Shown here piece by piece: positions 6,930-11,417 of a stretch of DNA of 11,417 bases (positions within the stretch are counted from its first letter, which is position 1; each line of letters opens with the position of its first letter). The notes under the pieces are model-generated. The model was not told the origin of the DNA. It saw only the letters and a program-made list of their open reading frames with translations, and ran no database searches. This DNA is from Anaerolineaceae bacterium (GTDB lineage Bacteria; Chloroflexota; Anaerolineae; Anaerolineales; Anaerolineaceae): positions 1 through 11,417 of the forward strand of contig DAIEPS010000042.1 in the NCBI GenBank assembly GCA_027348305.1, given 5' to 3'. Made by a program: the position numbers and the translations under genes.

Positions 6930-9281
6930 TTATATCCGGCCCAAAGCCTGGAGGATTCTTTCAGGGGTGAGCGGAATTTCATCCACCCGGGCGCCGATGG
7001 CGTTATAAACCGCGTTGGCTACTGCGCGAGGCGTGCAGGTCAGAGTACCCTCGCCAATGCCGCAAGCGCCGTATTCGCCTGCTCCTTTCCATATTTCAAG
7101 CAGGACCGGTTCCACACCGGGCATGTCAAGAATGGTGGGCATTTTGTAATCGATCAAATTGAAATTAAGCGGCACCCCGCGGATCGGATCGTAGATCAAT
7201 TCTTCGGTCATTGCTTCGCCAATCGCCATCACCTGCCCACCGATCTGCTGCGCTTCAGCGCCTGAAGCATACATGACCGTTCCGCAGTCGTTAATGATCA
7301 CGAGTTTCAGCACCTGTGCGCGGCCGGTGGTAGTATCCACCTCCACTTCGGCGAAACTGGCGATATAGGGAACACCCGTTTTTGAGTCATCAGGTTTGCG
7401 GCTGACCATTGCGGATATTGGCACAAGATCGCCTTTCATCAGCAGCTCTTTGACACTGATGGTCTTGCCAGGGGCGACAAATTGCCCATTGACGATATCC
7501 AGTTGGTCACTTTCAACTTCCAGTTTTGAAGCCCCCAGGTCGATCAGTTTCTTTTTCAATTCTTTTGCAGCCAGCACCAACACCTCGGATTGTAAAAAGG
7601 AAACCGCACTATCCGTTTGCACGCAGTCGCGCATGCCGTTGTTGGTATCCACGGTTGAGACCCAGGTGATGTCTTTTTGTTCAATGCCCAAGAAACTCAG
7701 TGCTTCGGCGCAGCCGAGCACATTGCAGGTGTTTGAACCTGTGCCTGTCTCAACGGTCGGCGCATCCAGGGTTACGGTGCCATCAGGCAGCAGGGTGATC
7801 CGCGCCTGAACCTGTCCGCGGCGGACTTCCTGCCACTCGGCATGCCAGGCGGGATGGAGGGAAAAACCCACTCCCCGCCGCTTGGTTCCTTCATATAAAT
7901 CACCACCGCCAGGCGTGTGGCGTTTCGCTTTCCATCCGATGCGCTCGGCACCCATCTCTAGCACTGCTTTCAAACTGGGATCGGGGGTGATGCCCCATTC
8001 GTGCCCGAAATTCTTGATGGATAATTCGATCGGATCCATGCCCAACTGCTCGGCCAGGCCGTCGATAATGCGGCCAAAGATGAAATTGAACTGCGAATTG
8101 CCCACCCCGCGCATCATACAGCCGGGGATGCGGTTGGTGTAGACCGCAAACGATTCCATTTTAAGGTTGGGAATATGCGCCAGTGCAACTTCAGCGATCT
8201 CGGCTGGTGCAAATTTCAGGGCAAAAACGGAATGATCCGCATGCGCGCCAATTTCCCCGATGGAACTGAAATAAAGGGATGTGATGGTGCCGTCTTTCAT
8301 CGCGCCCACCTTGCAATGATAAAGAGCGGGCTGGCGGGTATCGTGAAAGCTGTCACGCCGGGTATGTTTGAATTTAACCGGCCGCCCGGCTTTTTTAGCC
8401 AGCAGCGCGGTGAAGATAAAGAAGGGTTGGTCGCCCGTATCCGCGCGGCCGAATTGGCCGCCCACATACTGGCTGACGACGCGAATATTATGCAGGGGTA
8501 GATCCAGCATCTGGCTCATGTGCATGCGGGTTTGATCCGTGGCGTATGAGTTCGAAACCACGGTCAACTGCTCGCCTTCCCACTGCACCATGCAGCACCA
8601 GGGGTCCAAAGAGCCCTGGGTCGGGTTGTCGTGGATGGTATCCATCTCAAGCACGACATCAGCGAATCCAAACCCTTTGTCAGTATCACCCTTGAGAAAA
8701 AAGCAATCGGGGCCGCCCACAGGGTCAAAGGGCAGAATGTTCTGCGGTGCAATGTGTGGATGGAGCACCGGCGCACCAGGTTTCATGGCCGCGATCGGGT
8801 CCATGACATGCGGCAGCACTTCCCATTCAACTTCAACCAGTTTAATGGCCTGCTCGGCGATCAGTTCACTCTCGGCCGCGATGGCCACGCCCACCTCATC
8901 GCCTGCCCAGGTGCCATAATCACCCAGGATGTTGCGATCGCGGAACTTGCCCCACATCATGCCGTCATAGCTGACTGTGTCCACGGCGTCTGTCCACCCG
9001 GCGTTGGTGGGTTTCATTTGCTTCAGGTTGGGATCCTTGTAGGTGACAATGGCTTTAACTCCCTTTAATGCTTCAGCCTTACTGGTGTCCATGCTGATGA
9101 TGCGAGCACGTGGGTAGGGGCAGCGCAGCACTTTGGCATATAGCAAGCCAGGGTAATTACGTTCGGTAATGATATCGTCCGCATAAAGGGGCTTGCCCTG
9201 CGCTTTTTCCTGACCGTCAATGCGCGGCTGGTAGCCGCCGATAAATTTACGCTTGACACGTGGTTTATAAGGGATGGTCAT
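6930..9281 (-). CDS. Molybdopterin-binding catalytic subunit, xanthine dehydrogenase/aldehyde oxidase family
   Basis: This 783-residue large subunit should hydroxylate a substrate at a molybdopterin-cytosine-dinucleotide-type molybdenum centre. It has the full family layout. The a/b hammerhead domain (~20-158) includes KAQGKPLYADDI (26-37) and LYAKVLRCPYPRARI (47-61). Two molybdopterin-binding domains follow (~175-430 and ~455-735). The Mo-proximal loop VGGQFGR (273-279) replaces the common GGGFG. The usual AYRGFG region is CMMRGVGNSQ (388-397), with the Arg391 equivalent kept. The catalytic Glu is Glu744 in GIGEG. The CO-dehydrogenase form I signature AYRCSFR is absent, so this is not a form I CoxL. 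Its start ATG overlaps the stop of the [2Fe-2S] gene (ATGA), with AGGAGGT 5 nt upstream inside the end of that gene. This indicates translational coupling. The FAD-subunit gene follows after 9 bases. The family is certain; the substrate is not. Confidence 0.93.
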   Translation of the reverse strand: MTIPYKPRVKRKFIGGYQPRIDGQEKAQGKPLYADDIITERNYPGLLYAKVLRCPYPRARIISMDTSKAEALKGVKAIVTYKDPNLKQMKPTNAGWTDAVDTVSYDGMMWGKFRDRNILGDYGTWAGDEVGVAIAAESELIAEQAIKLVEVEWEVLPHVMDPIAAMKPGAPVLHPHIAPQNILPFDPVGGPDCFFLKGDTDKGFGFADVVLEMDTIHDNPTQGSLDPWCCMVQWEGEQLTVVSNSYATDQTRMHMSQMLDLPLHNIRVVSQYVGGQFGRADTGDQPFFIFTALLAKKAGRPVKFKHTRRDSFHDTRQPALYHCKVGAMKDGTITSLYFSSIGEIGAHADHSVFALKFAPAEIAEVALAHIPNLKMESFAVYTNRIPGCMMRGVGNSQFNFIFGRIIDGLAEQLGMDPIELSIKNFGHEWGITPDPSLKAVLEMGAERIGWKAKRHTPGGGDLYEGTKRRGVGFSLHPAWHAEWQEVRRGQVQARITLLPDGTVTLDAPTVETGTGSNTCNVLGCAEALSFLGIEQKDITWVSTVDTNNGMRDCVQTDSAVSFLQSEVLVLAAKELKKKLIDLGASKLEVESDQLDIVNGQFVAPGKTISVKELLMKGDLVPISAMVSRKPDDSKTGVPYIASFAEVEVDTTTGRAQVLKLVIINDCGTVMYASGAEAQQIGGQVMAIGEAMTEELIYDPIRGVPLNFNLIDYKMPTILDMPGVEPVLLEIWKGAGEYGACGIGEGTLTCTPRAVANAVYNAIGARVDEIPLTPERILQALGRI

Positions 9282-9808
9282 GAGCGACCTCCTAATGAAG
9301 CGATCTTTTCAGCAGCATGTGTGACTGCATGAGCAATGGCATCATAGCATCCGCAACGGCAAAGGTTGCCAGAAAGCGCCTCGCGAATCTCGTCCATGGT
9401 TGGGTTGGGGTTTTCGTTGAGCAGCGCACGGGTGGTCATCACAAAGCCGGGGGTGCAGTATCCGCATTGGAGGGCGGTGCCGTGACCAGGTTCGCTTTGT
9501 TCGGCAAATGCTATGATCACCGGGTCGTCTTTCGGCAGCCCTTCAATGGTGAGTATTTCGCGCCCGTTGGCTTCGACTGCCAGGATCATGCATGAGAGAA
9601 CCGCCTTGCCATCCATGATGATGGTGCAGGCACCACAGGCACCTTCGTCGCAGCTTACTTTCAGGCCGGTGTAACCCAGGCCTTCGCGAAGAAACGCTGA
9701 AAGCGTCGTCCACGGTTGGAGGTCTTTGCCAACCTCGAACTCGCGCCATTCGCCGTTAATGCGAATATTGAGCCTTTCATTCGTTGAGGTTGTTGGACTA
9801 TTTTCCAA
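9278..9808 (-). CDS. [2Fe-2S] iron-sulfur subunit of molybdenum hydroxylase
   Basis: This 176-residue small subunit carries two [2Fe-2S] clusters that relay electrons between the molybdenum site and the flavin subunit. The plant-ferredoxin-like cluster uses Cys53, 58, 61 and 73 (CDEGACGAC followed by SC). The helical-domain cluster uses Cys115 and 118 (QCGYC) and Cys150 and 152 (GNLCRC). The usual CRCTGY is here CRCGCY, leaving an extra Cys154 next to the cluster. The length is normal for the CoxS/XdhC type and no twin-arginine signal is present, so the complex is expected in the cytoplasm. The start is TTG at 9808. A strong AAGGAGG lies 5 nt upstream, and no in-frame ATG occurs before Met65, well inside the ferredoxin domain. 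It is the first gene of the hydroxylase unit. Confidence 0.94.
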   Translation of the reverse strand: MENSPTTSTNERLNIRINGEWREFEVGKDLQPWTTLSAFLREGLGYTGLKVSCDEGACGACTIIMDGKAVLSCMILAVEANGREILTIEGLPKDDPVIIAFAEQSEPGHGTALQCGYCTPGFVMTTRALLNENPNPTMDEIREALSGNLCRCGCYDAIAHAVTHAAEKIASLGGRS

Positions 9809-9813
9809 AGGAG

Positions 9814-9820
9814 CCTCCTT
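9814..9820 (-). promoter_or_regulatory. Strong Shine-Dalgarno fixing a TTG start
   Basis: AAGGAGG on the minus strand lies 5 nt before the TTG at 9808-9806. It is the reason the non-ATG start is accepted for the iron-sulfur subunit. Confidence 0.8.
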
Positions 9821-9863
9821 AAAAGCAAAGTTTGAAATCTTGAGAATAATTTGGGTTCAAATC

Positions 9864-9891
9864 ATTATATGGATTTCAGAATTAAGAGCAA
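9864..9891 (-). promoter_or_regulatory. Candidate sigma-70-type promoter of the molybdenum hydroxylase unit
   Basis: On the minus strand a -35-like TTGCTC (9891-9886) is followed after 16 nt by a perfect TATAAT -10 box (9869-9864). It sits in the AT-rich 103-base gap between the ABC ATPase stop and the TTG start of the [2Fe-2S] gene. It predicts a transcript start near 9857 and a leader of about 50 nt ending in the AAGGAGG site. The -35 box matches the consensus at only three positions, so the call rests mainly on the -10 box and its location. No terminator was seen between the ATPase and this site, so read-through from upstream is also possible. Confidence 0.45.
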
Positions 9892-9911
9892 CATAGAATG
9901 AGGGTAATTTA

Positions 9912-10961
9912 TCAGACCATCCAACACGAGTATTCAGGGAAGCTGATGATCACGTCGTCTCCGACCCTGGGCAGGGTTCGAGCTCTTTCATTAAAGAAAT
10001 CTGCCGAGAGCACGACGCCACCCACATCCACACGCAGGCGGACGATGGCGCCGAGGAACAAGACGGATTCCACCTTCCCCTTCAAGGCATTCCTGCCTTC
10101 ACCGGTGCCAATTTGCAGTTCTTCAGGGCGAATGGCCAGGCGGGGAGTATCACTGATCTTCCGTTCTGGTGAGTGTTCAAATTTGACCATCTGCCCTGCA
10201 AGTACACAGGTTTTTTTACTCAAATCCACCTGGGTTACAGGCAGCATGTTTAACTGTCCGACAAACTGGGCCACAAATTCGCTGGACGGGAAGTTGTAAA
10301 TATTAGCCGGGGTGCCAACCTGCTCCATCAGTCCCTGGCTCATGACCACCACCCGGTCAGAGATCAACAAGGCTTCTTCCTGGTCGTGTGTGACATAAAT
10401 GGTGGTGATACCCATAGCCTGTTGAATACGGCGAATCTCAAGCCGCAGTTCAACGCGGATCTTGGCATCCAGCGCCGAGAGGGGTTCATCCAATAGCAGC
10501 ACCCGCGGATTGATGGCAAGCGCGCGGGTCAAGGCAATACGCTGCTGCTGACCGCCCGAGAGCTGGTAGGGATATTTGTTGATATGGCTTTCGAGATGAA
10601 CAAGGCTGAGCATTTCATCAACCTTTTTCTTGATCTCCGCTTCAGGAACTTTTCTGACTTGCAAGCCAAAACCGATATTCTGGCCAATGGTGAGATTGGG
10701 GAACAACGCATAAGACTGAAAAACCATGCCCACGTTGCGCTGGTTTGGCGACTTGTAAGTGATATCTTCGCCATCCAGGGTGATCGAGCCGGTAGTGGGC
10801 ATTTCAAACCCGGCGATCATGCGCAGAGTGGTGGTCTTGCCGCAGCCTGACGGGCCAAGGAAAGAGACAAATTCACCCTTGTCTACATCCAGGTTAAAAT
10901 CTTCAACTGCCGCAGTCGAACCGAAAACTTTTGAGATGTTTGAAAGGGAAAGAAACGCCAT
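9912..10961 (-). CDS. ABC transporter ATP-binding protein, PotA/FbpC-like with TOBE domain
   Basis: This 349-residue cytoplasmic ATPase should power an ABC importer. Walker A is GPSGCGKT (36-43), the Q-loop Gln is 82 in VFQSYALFP, the signature is LSGGQQQR (134-141), Walker B is VLLLDEP (154-160) and the switch His is 192 in VTHDQEEA. A TOBE_2-type regulatory domain follows (~240-349), including RLAIRPEEL. This layout is that of the spermidine/putrescine, iron(III), 2-aminoethylphosphonate and sugar importer ATPases. It does not resemble the molybdate-type Mop domain of ModC. ATG 10961 follows AAGGTGA 3 nt upstream. The permease gene lies 36 bases upstream on the same strand, so the two are co-transcribed. 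The transported substrate cannot be set from the ATPase alone. Its position ahead of the hydroxylase genes allows a role in taking up that enzyme's substrate. Confidence 0.92.
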   Translation of the reverse strand: MAFLSLSNISKVFGSTAAVEDFNLDVDKGEFVSFLGPSGCGKTTTLRMIAGFEMPTTGSITLDGEDITYKSPNQRNVGMVFQSYALFPNLTIGQNIGFGLQVRKVPEAEIKKKVDEMLSLVHLESHINKYPYQLSGGQQQRIALTRALAINPRVLLLDEPLSALDAKIRVELRLEIRRIQQAMGITTIYVTHDQEEALLISDRVVVMSQGLMEQVGTPANIYNFPSSEFVAQFVGQLNMLPVTQVDLSKKTCVLAGQMVKFEHSPERKISDTPRLAIRPEELQIGTGEGRNALKGKVESVLFLGAIVRLRVDVGGVVLSADFFNERARTLPRVGDDVIISFPEYSCWMV

Positions 10962-10997
10962 AATTCACCTTGTGATCTTAGAATTTTGAGTGATAAG

Positions 10998-11417
10998 CTA
11001 CCGAGCCCCGGCCAATGAACCGGAATCAGCCTTGCCGCGGTTGAAGAGTTGGATCAATCCCATGAATCCCCAGGTGACCATAAAGCTGATAATGGCGAGT
11101 GAAGAAGATTCATAGGTTCTGTTCTGTCCGATGAGCGACATGTATGGACCAAATGCCTTGATGCCGACCATGAAGCTGGCAATCGTGTATTCTCCGATCA
11201 CCGTAGCCAGGGTTAAAAAGGCGCTACTGATGATGGCCACCTTCAGGTTGGGGAAGATAACCTTGTACATGATCGTCGGCCAGCTTGCTCCCAGGCTTTG
11301 TGCTGCTTCAGTGAGTGAGATCACATCAATCGCAGCCAGGCCCGTGTCGACAGACCTGAACACATAAGGCAGCGCCAGCACCACATATGCCGCCACAAGG
11401 AGTGCGTTGGTGCCAAA
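10998..11417 (-). CDS. ABC transporter permease (PotC-like), C-terminal part; 5' end outside window
   Basis: The frame stays open to the window edge, giving ~139 visible residues that end at TAG 11000-10998. The fragment has several membrane helices and the binding-protein-dependent transport motif EAAQSLGASWPTIMYKVIFP, the EAA loop that docks to the ATPase. The downstream helices and the AFGPYMSLIGQNRTYE segment fit the second permease of PotB/PotC-type importers. It is an inner-membrane protein and partner of the ATPase encoded 36 bases downstream. A GTG at 11396-11394 lies in frame but is internal, because coding similarity continues upstream through FGTNALL. The other permease and the solute-binding protein would be expected beyond 11417. 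The substrate is not determined. Confidence 0.88.
   Translation of the reverse strand, partial: FGTNALLVAAYVVLALPYVFRSVDTGLAAIDVISLTEAAQSLGASWPTIMYKVIFPNLKVAIISSAFLTLATVIGEYTIASFMVGIKAFGPYMSLIGQNRTYESSSLAIISFMVTWGFMGLIQLFNRGKADSGSLAGAR

Noticed and set aside
4557..9808. Aerobic carbon monoxide dehydrogenase operon (coxMSL)
   Set aside because: The subunit types match the broad family, but the large subunit lacks the AYRCSFR active-site signature, the gene order is S-L-M, and the FAD subunit carries a foreign module. A CO substrate is not supported.
9912..11417. Molybdate (Mod) transporter serving the molybdenum enzyme
   Set aside because: The ATPase tail looks like TOBE_2 of PotA/FbpC-type proteins rather than a Mop domain, and the permease fragment resembles PotC-type permeases.

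Overview
The window looks like part of a bacterial chromosome from the Chloroflexota, probably Anaerolineae-like. That placement is an inference. It rests on the GC-moderate coding style, the 'CCTCACCCCTGCCCC...' palindromic intergenic repeats that I associate with that group, and the gene content. It was not tested by any search. No rRNA, tRNA, CRISPR array, transposase or phage gene was seen.

Layout, left to right. (1) Positions 3-584 (+) are the 3' end of a GPH/MFS_2-type sugar symporter gene. (2) Positions 585-1003 are an AT-rich intergenic stretch carrying a perfect 13-bp hairpin repeat. (3) Positions 1004-2086 (+) encode a single-domain GDP-mannose pyrophosphorylase-like nucleotidyltransferase (ManC family) with several altered active-site motifs. 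(4) A bidirectional hairpin terminator at 2092-2121 separates it from a convergent gluconokinase gene, gntK (2145-2642, -). (5) A second, longer and nested copy of the palindromic repeat lies just upstream of gntK (2649-2745). (6) Positions 9808-2833 (-) form a tightly packed four-gene unit. In transcription order it encodes a [2Fe-2S] subunit (9808-9278), a molybdopterin catalytic subunit (9281-6930), an FAD subunit with a large internal insertion (6920-4557), and an amidase-signature hydrolase resembling plant fatty-acid-amide-hydrolase (4509-2833). (7) Upstream of this unit on the same strand lie a PotA-like ABC ATPase (10961-9912) and the C-terminal part of its permease (beyond 11417 to 10998). 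A plausible promoter with a perfect TATAAT -10 box lies between the ATPase and the hydroxylase genes.

The centrepiece is the 787-residue FAD subunit. Its first ~160 and last ~160 residues together form one ordinary xanthine-dehydrogenase/CoxM-type FAD subunit. Between them, at one point in the fold, sits a complete GltD/dihydropyrimidine-dehydrogenase-like NAD(P)H:flavin oxidoreductase with its own cysteine-rich Fe-S domain and two Rossmann nucleotide-binding motifs. This predicts a molybdenum hydroxylase with two flavins and several extra Fe-S clusters in a single electron-entry/exit subunit. The catalytic subunit keeps the essential Glu and an Arg in the usual place, but lacks the CO-dehydrogenase signature and has an unusual active-site loop. 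Its substrate is therefore open and it should not be called CO dehydrogenase. The linked amidase and ABC importer suggest uptake, hydroxylation and hydrolysis of an N-containing organic compound; this last point is inference.
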